DNA of 64,000 nt from contig CBDEGO010000002.1 of NCBI GenBank assembly GCA_965237995.1, positions 310,001-374,000 on the forward strand, given 5' to 3'. Position 1 is the stretch's first letter; every line of letters begins with the position of its first letter. The DNA comes from JAAELZ01 sp965237995 (lineage in GTDB: Bacteria > Pseudomonadota > Gammaproteobacteria > Arenicellales > Poriferihabitantaceae). Shown here piece after piece: positions 8,519-16,465 of this stretch. The notes under the pieces are model-generated. The model was given only the letters and a program-made list of their open reading frames with translations, searched no databases and was not told where the DNA came from. The translations under genes and the position numbers were made by a program.

Positions 8519-9156
8519 AAAAGGCTAACGTCGTAACGCTTTTTAAGATTTTACAAGCGAACAACCCTAAGCCAGAAACAGAGCTCAAGTTTTCTACGCC
8601 TTTTGAGTTACTGATTGCTGTTGTATTGTCAGCGCAGGCAACGGATATCTCGGTTAATAAGGCGACTGGTCCGTTATTTGCCATCGCCAACACCCCAGAA
8701 ACTATCGCAGCGCTCGGCGAAGATCAGTTAAAGGGCTATATCAAGACGATCGGTTTATTCAATACCAAGGCAAAGAATGTCATTAAGCTATGCCACCGCT
8801 TAATCGAACAACACAATAGTAAAGTACCGCAGACCCGCGAAGAACTAGAGGCCCTTGCTGGTGTGGGTCGTAAAACCGCCAATGTCATCCTCAACACCGC
8901 GTTTGGACAAGCGACTATGGCGGTGGACACGCACATCTTCCGATTAGCCAACCGTTTAGGCCTAGCTAAAGGTAAAACCCCATTAGCGGTTGAAAAAGGC
9001 TTAGTTAAGGCAATCCCTCAAGAGTTCTTATATGATGCCCATCATTGGCTAATTTTGCATGGCCGCTACGTCTGTTTAGCTCGAAAACCTAAATGTTACG
9101 AATGTAAAATTAGTCATCTTTGTCCGTATAAGCCTAAAACAAAAACCAGTGGTTAA
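8515..9156 (+). CDS. nth: Endonuclease III
   Basis: Nth is a DNA glycosylase and AP lyase that removes oxidised pyrimidines. The 213-residue protein shows the helix-hairpin-helix motif LEALAGVGRKTANVIL with the catalytic Lys, the catalytic Asp in AVDTHIFRLANRLG, and the C-terminal [4Fe-4S] loop with Cys-x6-Cys-x2-Cys-x5-Cys spacing. The start codon overlaps the end of the rnfB-like gene. Length is typical of the family. Confidence 0.96.
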   Translation: MKKANVVTLFKILQANNPKPETELKFSTPFELLIAVVLSAQATDISVNKATGPLFAIANTPETIAALGEDQLKGYIKTIGLFNTKAKNVIKLCHRLIEQHNSKVPQTREELEALAGVGRKTANVILNTAFGQATMAVDTHIFRLANRLGLAKGKTPLAVEKGLVKAIPQEFLYDAHHWLILHGRYVCLARKPKCYECKISHLCPYKPKTKTSG

Positions 9157-9261
9157 CTTATATTGTGCCAACTCTAACGTTTTATAATTTATCATAGTAG
9201 CTAAGCGGAACTTGAATGCAAACCATCGGACTAAGGGTTAACCCAAACTAATTGAAACTCT

Positions 9262-10230
9262 ATGCAAGTTGCACTCCCCTATTCTTTTAATCACACGCTT
9301 CAACAGCATAAGTTGCCCGTATTAACGCGCAGCAAACTAAGCGAGTTACAAATTAACTTAGGCTATCGTTGTAATCAAGCTTGTGAACATTGCCATGTTG
9401 AGGCTGGACCAAAGCGCACCGAAGAGTTAACTTGGGATTCGATGGAAAAGATTCTTGCGTGGGCACGTGAAGCCAATATTAGTTCGGTTGATCTCACTGG
9501 GGGCGCGCCCGAAATGAACCCTAATTTTAAGCGCTTTGTGCAAGGCTTTTTAGCCATGGGTGCAAGTATTACCTCGCGCTGCAATTTGACCATATTAATG
9601 GAAAGCGGCTATGAAGACTTAGCACAGTGGTATGCTAATAATGGTGTCCGAATCGTCGCTTCATTGCCCTGCTATACGCAAGAAAATGTAGATAAACAAA
9701 GGGGGAAAGGCGTATTCGGAAAAAGTATTGACGGCTTAAAGAAACTGAACAGCTTGGGTTATGGAGTTAAACCTTCTATGCCGCTGACGCTAGTTTACAA
9801 CCCCGGAGGGCCTTTCTTACCCCCTGCACAAGAATCTCTAGAGTCAGAGTATAAAGAACGATTGGCAAAAGACTTCGATATCGTATTTACCAATTTAATC
9901 ACTATTACCAACTTACCAGTCAAACGATTTGAGCACTACTTAAGCCGAACCAATCAGCTAACTGACTATATGGAGCTATTGGTCAATAATTTTAACCCCA
10001 GCACCACTGAAACCTTAATGTGCAAGCACTTGATTAGCGTTGATTGGCAAGGTTATATCTATGACTGCGACTTTAATCAGATGTTAGAGATGCCAATGCC
10101 GGGCAAGGGTAGAACACAACTATGGGATTTAGACCCAAATACGTTAGAACAAGCCGAAATCGCCGTGGGTAAGCATTGTTACGGATGCACGGCTGGAGCC
10201 GGCAGTAGTTGCGGTGGTTCGTTAACTTAA
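9262..10230 (+). CDS. Radical SAM protein of the ArsS (arsenosugar biosynthesis) family
   Basis: The radical SAM motif CNQACEHCHVEAGP supplies the three cluster cysteines (CxxxCxxC) near residue 38. The C-terminal half carries further conserved cysteines in CKHLISVDWQGYIYDCDFNQ and HCYGCTAGAGSSCGGS, the pattern of ArsS-type proteins with a DUF3641 tail. ArsS transfers a 5'-deoxyadenosyl group to methylated arsenic. No arsM methyltransferase is seen in the window, so the arsenic role here is inferred from family alone. The gene ends face to face with a methylthioinosine phosphorylase. Confidence 0.82.
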   Translation: MQVALPYSFNHTLQQHKLPVLTRSKLSELQINLGYRCNQACEHCHVEAGPKRTEELTWDSMEKILAWAREANISSVDLTGGAPEMNPNFKRFVQGFLAMGASITSRCNLTILMESGYEDLAQWYANNGVRIVASLPCYTQENVDKQRGKGVFGKSIDGLKKLNSLGYGVKPSMPLTLVYNPGGPFLPPAQESLESEYKERLAKDFDIVFTNLITITNLPVKRFEHYLSRTNQLTDYMELLVNNFNPSTTETLMCKHLISVDWQGYIYDCDFNQMLEMPMPGKGRTQLWDLDPNTLEQAEIAVGKHCYGCTAGAGSSCGGSLT

Positions 10231-10277
10231 CTGGCCTATTGACCTAGACATGTCGTTAAGGTTTATCGATTCTATTA

Positions 10278-11021
10278 TTACCTAGGAACCGCATAGCGAA
10301 GCACATCAACAATTTTAGATACGCCTTCTTGCATGTGCTGTTTTATTTCTTCCAAAGAAATCACATCACTTGACCGACCTGCTGCTAAATTGACGACCAT
10401 CGATAAGCAGGCGTACTCCATACTTAACTCCCGCGCTAAAGCCGCCTCTGGCATACCCGTCATACCAACAATGGTGGCTCCGTCGCGTTCATACCTATCA
10501 ATTTCAGCTGCTGTTTCCAAACGAGGCCCTTGCGTGACCGCGTATACGCCTTGGGTTATAACCTCGATGTTGCCTGACTGAGCCCCGCGTATCAATTTCT
10601 GGCGTAAGTTTTCTGAATAAGGTTTCGTGAAATCAATATGATGAACAGCATTTTTAGAGCCATCAAAATAAGTTTGTTCACGACCGTAGGTGTAATCAAT
10701 AAGTTGATGTGGAATCACAATCGTTTTAGGCACCAGATTAGATTGTATTCCGCCTGTGGCGGCAATGGCGAAAATACGTTCAACACCTAACGATTGCAAG
10801 GCCCAACAATTGGCACGATAATTTACCTTATGCGGTGGAATGCTATGCCCTACGCCATGGCGCTGCAAAAAAACAGTCGCCTCTCCGTTGATGTCGCCGA
10901 CCAAAAACGGCGCTGACGGGTCACCATAAGGTGTTCTTACGACTTGATACTGCCCATTTTCAATTAGAGGGCAATCAGTAAACCCACTGCCTACTATTAT
11001 TGCCGTTGTGATTTTATTCAT
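10278..11021 (-). CDS. S-methyl-5'-thioinosine phosphorylase (MTAP family)
   Basis: The 247-residue protein is a purine nucleoside phosphorylase of the MTAP branch. PHKVNYRANCWALQSLG, PHQLIDYTYGREQTYF, GVYAVTQGPRLETAAEI and GMTGMPEAALARELSMEYA are shared with the Pseudomonas enzyme that cleaves methylthioinosine. NLAAGRS at the base-binding site, rather than an Asp-containing form, points to a 6-oxopurine substrate. It is the last gene of the leftward glycosyltransferase operon, two bases after the preceding stop. It would recycle methylthioadenosine-derived nucleoside. Convergence with the ArsS-like gene may or may not be meaningful. Confidence 0.85.
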   Translation of the reverse strand: MNKITTAIIVGSGFTDCPLIENGQYQVVRTPYGDPSAPFLVGDINGEATVFLQRHGVGHSIPPHKVNYRANCWALQSLGVERIFAIAATGGIQSNLVPKTIVIPHQLIDYTYGREQTYFDGSKNAVHHIDFTKPYSENLRQKLIRGAQSGNIEVITQGVYAVTQGPRLETAAEIDRYERDGATIVGMTGMPEAALARELSMEYACLSMVVNLAAGRSSDVISLEEIKQHMQEGVSKIVDVLRYAVPR

Positions 11022-11023
11022 CG

Positions 11024-12790
11024 TTAAGGTCTGAAGTGGCCAGGAGAATAATTGAAATCTTGCTTCGCCGAGGCGATTGAATAAGTCATATCATCTGATA
11101 TTCGCTCAACTAACGCTTCATTAACAAAGCCTAAACCGGGAAATCGGCAAACCACTTTTGCTAGTAGTCGCATACTAACAACCGGTAAAGTGACGATGTA
11201 CTGTCGTTGCCCACGTGTTTCAAAAATACGTTCAACCATCGTTCGATAGCTGATCACCTCACCACCTGCAAGGTTATAAATAGGACTCGGCAACACTGTA
11301 TTTTCACGAATTTGTTCGATGGCTTTGCTCAAGTCAGCGATATGTACAGGTTGTCTATTCGCCTCGCCTTGCCCAATGATTGGAAAAAAACGAAACCAAC
11401 GAATAAGTGTTTCGATCAGCTTTATGTTCTTGTTACTAGCTCCGCCGTAAACCATGCTCGCCCTTCCAATCGTAGTACTGGCTTCAATTTCATCTGACCA
11501 TTGCATGAGCGCCTTTTCCCCATCAATTAATGCCTTAACTACTTGTTGTTCTTGCGCATCAGCAGAGCTTTTTTTACCGCTCACGCTAGTAGAGCTTATC
11601 GCGACAATACGTTTAGGTGGCCCATGCCTAGATATCACTTGACCAATGACTTGCGCTGCCCATATAGGGGATAAAGATAACCATTGCGTCACTGGGCCAA
11701 GATCTTTACTTGGCACCTTTTCAAAGTAACCCCAATTTAACCATATTTCATTATTTATTGAATGTTTAGGTACACGTCTTCTAGTCACAGCGATTACCGG
11801 CAAAGTCGGCTCTTGCAGATCATGAAGCACCTGCGACCCTAAATCACTATTTGCCCCCGTAATAATGAGTTTTTTATCCCGCATAGCCACCATACTAACT
11901 GGGTTACTTTTACCGGATGTATTGCTAGTTCCTCGTAATCGATGGCGTGTGATAGAAAGAACATAATTTAGGTACACAATGGCTCGTGAACAGCTAGAGC
12001 GTAACCAATTCTGGTTAGGCTTCTGGTATTTTTCGTGATAACGTAACATACCTTGCGTTTTGTACCATTCCATCCGGTAAGGTACTGCTTGAGTGGAAAC
12101 ACCTTGGCAATGAAATAAAGAAATATGGGGGGTAAACAGCACGTTCTGCCCATATTCTCGCACCCTTCGGCAATAATCTAAGTCTTCAACATGCAGAAAA
12201 TATCCTTCATCTAAACCATTGAGGGCTTCGAACGTTGATCGACGAGTCATTAGTGCAGACCCAGACACGGCGTCAATTGCTTGCGTGGTTGACGGCAACT
12301 TCGAGTGCTGTAAATTAACGCTAGTAAAGTGTTTATCTAATCGCAATGCGGTCACCACGCTGCGAGTAAAGGTAGGCTCTAAACGCCGACAGCCGCGTTG
12401 CTCAGAGCCATCTTCGTTAAATACCAATGCACCGAGTGCACCGGCCTCGTCGTGGCCTGATAATTCATTCGCCAAATCGTGTACGGTATGTGGATACAAC
12501 TCACAATCTGGATTAAGTAACAATATGTACTCTCCGTTACTCAGCTTAGCGGCTTGATTGACAGCCCGTGAAAACCCGACATTTACTTCGTTATGAACCA
12601 CCCGTAAGGTATGGATGCCTATAGATTCTGCTTCTATCTGTTGCGCACTACCATCAGAGGAGCAGTTATCGACCACGATTAAATTCACTGGATGTTCTGA
12701 AGCCAACACAGACTGCACACACCGCGTTAAATAATCGCCCCCATTAAAGTTAACGACGACTACATCAATGGTTAATACAGGCACCACCAT
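11024..12790 (-). CDS. Glycosyltransferase family 2 fused to an SDR/epimerase-like domain
   Basis: Residues 1-290 form a GT2 domain: VVVNFNGGDYL at 11-21, DNCSSDGS at 41-48, LLNPDCE at 91-97 and the acceptor-side EDLDYCRRVREYG at 202-214, similar to rhamnosyltransferases. Residues 305-588 form an NAD(P)-binding Rossmann domain beginning KLIITGANSDLG and continuing with YNLAGGE, as in extended SDRs. I see no YxxxK catalytic pair after the SSTSVSG strand, so the second domain may be regulatory or binding rather than an active epimerase. It overlaps the upstream glycosyltransferase by one base. Role in surface polysaccharide assembly is inferred from context. Confidence 0.8.
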   Translation of the reverse strand: MVVPVLTIDVVVVNFNGGDYLTRCVQSVLASEHPVNLIVVDNCSSDGSAQQIEAESIGIHTLRVVHNEVNVGFSRAVNQAAKLSNGEYILLLNPDCELYPHTVHDLANELSGHDEAGALGALVFNEDGSEQRGCRRLEPTFTRSVVTALRLDKHFTSVNLQHSKLPSTTQAIDAVSGSALMTRRSTFEALNGLDEGYFLHVEDLDYCRRVREYGQNVLFTPHISLFHCQGVSTQAVPYRMEWYKTQGMLRYHEKYQKPNQNWLRSSCSRAIVYLNYVLSITRHRLRGTSNTSGKSNPVSMVAMRDKKLIITGANSDLGSQVLHDLQEPTLPVIAVTRRRVPKHSINNEIWLNWGYFEKVPSKDLGPVTQWLSLSPIWAAQVIGQVISRHGPPKRIVAISSTSVSGKKSSADAQEQQVVKALIDGEKALMQWSDEIEASTTIGRASMVYGGASNKNIKLIETLIRWFRFFPIIGQGEANRQPVHIADLSKAIEQIRENTVLPSPIYNLAGGEVISYRTMVERIFETRGQRQYIVTLPVVSMRLLAKVVCRFPGLGFVNEALVERISDDMTYSIASAKQDFNYSPGHFRP

Positions 12791-13785
12791 TAGCGGTTGC
12801 GTCCGAGGTAAGGAGTCAACCAGCCGTCAGCCATTACACTATTAATCTGCCGAGTAATTTCAGTATCTACGGCCTGTTGAATACGACGCCGCTTAGCCAA
12901 CTGCGCTGATAAGCCTTTGATTGCATGCCACTTGGCTTTAAAGATCACTTTTGGCCTACCCTTTAATGTGTAATAAAGGAGACTGAACAGATTTAACAAA
13001 ATGTGCTGCGGCAAGGTCTTGAATAACAAGCCAGCTGGCATATTCTTGGCATATGTCCAAACAAGGTTTCGATGCCCATGATAAACCGAGAAATCGCTTT
13101 CTTTTTGGGTAATCGCTGAGCCAATATGTGTTGCAACAGCTTCTGGCACGTAACCGCCTTGGTACCCCGCTAAACGCATCCTAAAAACCAAGTCGATGTC
13201 TTCTATATAACAAAAATAGTCTTCGTCAAAGCCACCTAAATCTTTAAACACCGCTCTGCTGTATAGCGCCGCAGCCGCGCAGGGGGAAAATACAGGCAAC
13301 TGACTTTGCTCAAGATTTTGCAGCTTTGCCCCGTGTTTTATTCGCCATACTAGACCCGATTGATGATAGCAATCACCTAAGCCATCTACCAACTGATTCG
13401 GGTAGTCACTAATGAGTTTGCTTGCAAAAAATACTTGATCCGGCTGCTTTTGAGCTGCAACTAATAGTTGCTCTAGCCAATCAGATTCTACAAAGGCATC
13501 CGGATTTAATAAAGCAACCCACTGAACATCTTCTGCGATGGCCACGGCTGCGTTATTCGCTGCAGCAAAACCTGTGTTGTGCTGTAATTCTACGTACTCT
13601 ACCCAGGGGTGGGCCTGTTTGGCAGCGCTGATAGAGTGATCAGAACTATTATTATCGACTACGATAACTCGACTAGCGGCGACAGTCTGCGCTTTAACTG
13701 CATTCAAGCAACGCAGCAAGTATTCGCCTGCGTTAAAATTAACAATAATAATTGCAGTAGATGACTCCGTCATTGACTCAATCAA
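12790..13785 (-). CDS. Glycosyltransferase family 2 (rhamnosyltransferase-like)
   Basis: The 331-residue cytoplasmic protein opens with the GT2 nucleotide-sugar fold: IIVNFNAGEYLLRCL, VVDNNSSDHS, the metal-binding ALLNPDAFVE, then GGFDEDYFCYIEDIDLVFRMRLAGYQ, which resembles WbbL-type rhamnosyltransferases. The C-terminal part is hydrophobic and basic (LPQHILLNLFSLLYYTLKG) and could associate with the membrane. It sits between two other glycosyltransferases on the same transcript with gaps of 15 bases or less. The sugar donor cannot be read from the sequence. Confidence 0.85.
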   Translation of the reverse strand: MIESMTESSTAIIIVNFNAGEYLLRCLNAVKAQTVAASRVIVVDNNSSDHSISAAKQAHPWVEYVELQHNTGFAAANNAAVAIAEDVQWVALLNPDAFVESDWLEQLLVAAQKQPDQVFFASKLISDYPNQLVDGLGDCYHQSGLVWRIKHGAKLQNLEQSQLPVFSPCAAAALYSRAVFKDLGGFDEDYFCYIEDIDLVFRMRLAGYQGGYVPEAVATHIGSAITQKESDFSVYHGHRNLVWTYAKNMPAGLLFKTLPQHILLNLFSLLYYTLKGRPKVIFKAKWHAIKGLSAQLAKRRRIQQAVDTEITRQINSVMADGWLTPYLGRNR

Positions 13786-13800
13786 CGAGTGATCATCTAG

Positions 13801-14781
13801 TTACTTATCACGCCCAAAAATATTGCGAATATTGTAAATTGGCTTATCTTGCGACTCATAGTAGGTACGAGTAATCATTTCGGCGACCAGTCCAACCGTA
13901 ATAAATTGCAACCCGATAAACACAAGCAATACTGCAAGCAACAAAATGGGTCTATCTCCGAGACCCACCCCCATAAATAGTTTTTGAAAGGACAGCGTTA
14001 ATCCAATCAGTAAGCCAATGGCAGTGCTAACCATACCGATGGCACCAAAAAACTGTAATGGCCTTGCTGAAAAATTCATGAAGAACTTAACCGTAATTAA
14101 ATCTAATACCACACGAAAAGTGCGTGATATTCCATACTTAGAGACCCCTGCTACGCGCGCACGATGATTAACTTTCACCTCTGCAATACGCACGCCTATC
14201 CAACTGGCAATCGCAGGAATAAAGCGATGCATCTCTCCATACATGGATAATTGTTTCGCGACTTCCCACCGGAAGGCCTTTAATGAACAGCCGTAATCAT
14301 TAAGTTTCACTTCAGTGGTATAGGAGATAAGCTTATTGGCTATTTTTGAGGGTATTAAGCGCAACCATAAGCCATCTTGCCGCTGATGCCGCCAACCTGA
14401 CACTAAGTCATACCCTTCTTCTATTTTGCTGATGAGTTTGGGGATATCACGCGGGTCATTTTGCCGATCTGCATCCATGGTGATAATCAACTCACCGCGG
14501 GCCAAATCGAACCCTGCTGCCATGGCAGCAGTTTGCCCAAAGTTGCGGCGAAACTCTACCGCCACTGAATTACTGTCTTTTTCAGAAATCTCGATAAGGC
14601 GATCTAAGGTTTTATCGCTGCTACCGTCATTAACAAAAATGATTTCATAGGGTTTGCCAATTTCTTGCATTACCGCGTCTATTTCCGCGTGCATTTCTAC
14701 AATGTTATCTTCTTCATTGTAAACTGGCAGTACGACCGAAATATCTAGATCGGGGGCAAAGTCTTCTTCAATTTTTCGCAT
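13801..14781 (-). CDS. Membrane-anchored family 2 glycosyltransferase (DPM1/GtrB/ArnC-like)
   Basis: The 326-residue protein has a GT2 domain (SVVLPVYNEEDNIVEMH, FVNDGSSDKTL, ITMDADRQNDPRDIP with the DAD metal site) followed by two transmembrane helices at about residues 238-262 and 275-303. This is the plan of enzymes that load a sugar onto polyprenyl phosphate for later transfer on the outer face. The GCSLKAFRWEV and RFIPAIASWIGVRIAEV segments are typical. It lies 19 bases downstream of the WsaF-like gene in the same operon. Confidence 0.88.
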   Translation of the reverse strand: MRKIEEDFAPDLDISVVLPVYNEEDNIVEMHAEIDAVMQEIGKPYEIIFVNDGSSDKTLDRLIEISEKDSNSVAVEFRRNFGQTAAMAAGFDLARGELIITMDADRQNDPRDIPKLISKIEEGYDLVSGWRHQRQDGLWLRLIPSKIANKLISYTTEVKLNDYGCSLKAFRWEVAKQLSMYGEMHRFIPAIASWIGVRIAEVKVNHRARVAGVSKYGISRTFRVVLDLITVKFFMNFSARPLQFFGAIGMVSTAIGLLIGLTLSFQKLFMGVGLGDRPILLLAVLLVFIGLQFITVGLVAEMITRTYYESQDKPIYNIRNIFGRDK

Positions 14782-14800
14782 TATTTCACTACGTGTCTAA

Positions 14801-16105
14801 TTATTTTTTAATGTCTAGCCAAGCTAAAATATGATTCATTTTATGATCGTCAAAAGCATCATTCCAATTACTCGCCCAATTTACCTGCGCGCCGAGCTTT
14901 CGCTGCTCCAAGTCATTCACGTTGATCGCTGCTCGTTCAATGCCGAGCGCTACGCCCTCTATGGTGGGCTGGCAACCTAACATGTTTGACGAAAGTGAAG
15001 CCAGTTCCTCTTCATCTTTATTTTCACAGGTGCTGGTTACCACCCACATGCCTGCTGCGGCCATTTCAAGCGGTAATAAACTCGGGTGAGGCGTATACAT
15101 CAAGCTCAAGCCAACATCATAATCTAACAAGCGCTGTTTGTATTCCTTCAAGCCAAATTTACCAATCATTTTCAAGGTATGCCCTTTAGGCAATGGAATA
15201 TCTCCGTGGCTGCTACCTATCCCGTGAAACTCCCATTTGGCGCCGTCAAATACACCCTGTTCAATTGCTTTACTTAAAGCTAGATAGGCCACTTCAAACA
15301 TGTTCCTCGCAGCATGTGCTTCAGGGCGAGCATAAAATAACAACTTATGATGCTTCTCTTGTCTGCTGTTAAATAGCTGATCAGGTTCGTAAGATAATAT
15401 CGCATTTTCAAAAGGCATCGATTCAGCCTCCTTACACCAAGGCGCTGAAGCATGCACCCCTAATCGATTAAGCTTAAAGTACGCTTCTAACTGCGGAGAA
15501 GAGAATAAGGCATGATGTGGAAAAGCGTATGATTCATGCGCAATTGCATAATAAGACCCCATCGGGAAGGTAAAAGGTTCGTACTCTTGAATTAGATACA
15601 AAAACTTTTCAATGCCAAGAGTTTGCGTTAATGCATTTGCGATATAAGCCGTCCACCATGTTGTCGCGATAATTTTATCACCGGGCGAAAATTCAACCAC
15701 TTTACTGCGATCGTATACATGGACATACTCGACTCGATCAAAAATATCCTCCAACCCATCGTATTGCGCTACACCTAACCGCCAAGCCGCTTCGTCTATT
15801 TGACAAGGGTCAACGATAATAAAACGAACGTTGCACTGCCTGTCACTTAGCTTTTGTGCAAGATTAAATTTAGCAATATAGCCACCATAAAACGTACGAA
15901 AGTCAATTTCTGGAATTAGGATATTTACTCGTATCGGAGCAGCCGTCACCACCGATGCTTTAATTGGGCTAATTTTGTCTTGGATACGCAGCAATACTTC
16001 CGCGTTGTAGTATGTTTCTCTTAAGCGAGTTCCAATTTTATCTTTCAGGCCAATTAGTGACTGAGCATGCGCGGCTTTGCGGACAAGTTTGTTGAGCAAG
16101 GACAT
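14801..16105 (-). CDS. WsaF-like family 4 glycosyltransferase
   Basis: The first gene of the leftward operon encodes 434 residues. ILIPEIDFRTFYGGYIAKFNLAQKL marks the N-terminal Rossmann half, YLIQEYEPFTFPMGSYYAIA and LLFYARPEAHAARNMFE the nucleotide-sugar region, and SLMYTPHPSLLPLEMAAAG the GT4-type donor-binding loop. The pattern resembles the rhamnan-synthesis enzyme WsaF. No signal peptide is seen; an amphipathic N-terminus may bind membrane. The product probably extends a surface glycan along with the three following transferases. Confidence 0.75.
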   Translation of the reverse strand: MSLLNKLVRKAAHAQSLIGLKDKIGTRLRETYYNAEVLLRIQDKISPIKASVVTAAPIRVNILIPEIDFRTFYGGYIAKFNLAQKLSDRQCNVRFIIVDPCQIDEAAWRLGVAQYDGLEDIFDRVEYVHVYDRSKVVEFSPGDKIIATTWWTAYIANALTQTLGIEKFLYLIQEYEPFTFPMGSYYAIAHESYAFPHHALFSSPQLEAYFKLNRLGVHASAPWCKEAESMPFENAILSYEPDQLFNSRQEKHHKLLFYARPEAHAARNMFEVAYLALSKAIEQGVFDGAKWEFHGIGSSHGDIPLPKGHTLKMIGKFGLKEYKQRLLDYDVGLSLMYTPHPSLLPLEMAAAGMWVVTSTCENKDEEELASLSSNMLGCQPTIEGVALGIERAAINVNDLEQRKLGAQVNWASNWNDAFDDHKMNHILAWLDIKK

Positions 16106-16465
16106 TAAAACTTAGATTAATTCGGAGAAATCTGATGGCGCGTATTCTAATCGATTCTGTAGGCCGATTTAACTCTAAATCAAGCTTAACATGACGCAAT
16201 TACAACATTGCTTTGTAAACCAGCAACAGCTGTGTAGCTCGCATTGCTGACACCTAGATTATTCGACGTATTGATAATCGTAAAGTGGTTTAGAGTGGAC
16301 TATCTTCGTCGCTGAATTTAGGCTGATTTAGCACCAATCAGTTTTTTAGTTGCCATCATAGCGACAACTTATTATTATCGCGGCGTTCACGCACAAGTGA
16401 AATACGCGCAACTTTTAATAATAACAATTAAATCAATAATTTATAATCATTAGTGGAGACTTTGT
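16106..16465. other. Divergent intergenic region (360 bases)
   Basis: This gap separates the leftward glycosyltransferase operon from hppA. No open frame of note is present on either strand. It must hold both promoters; only one rightward candidate is listed separately. The final 90 bases before hppA are AT-rich. Confidence 0.6.
16350..16378 (+). promoter_or_regulatory. Candidate sigma-70 promoter of hppA
   Basis: TTGCCA at 16350-16355 and TATTAT at 16373-16378 are separated by 17 bases, close to the sigma-70 consensus. It would leave a leader of about 80 bases before hppA. A GTGGAGA ribosome-binding site lies just ahead of the start codon. Confidence 0.4.
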
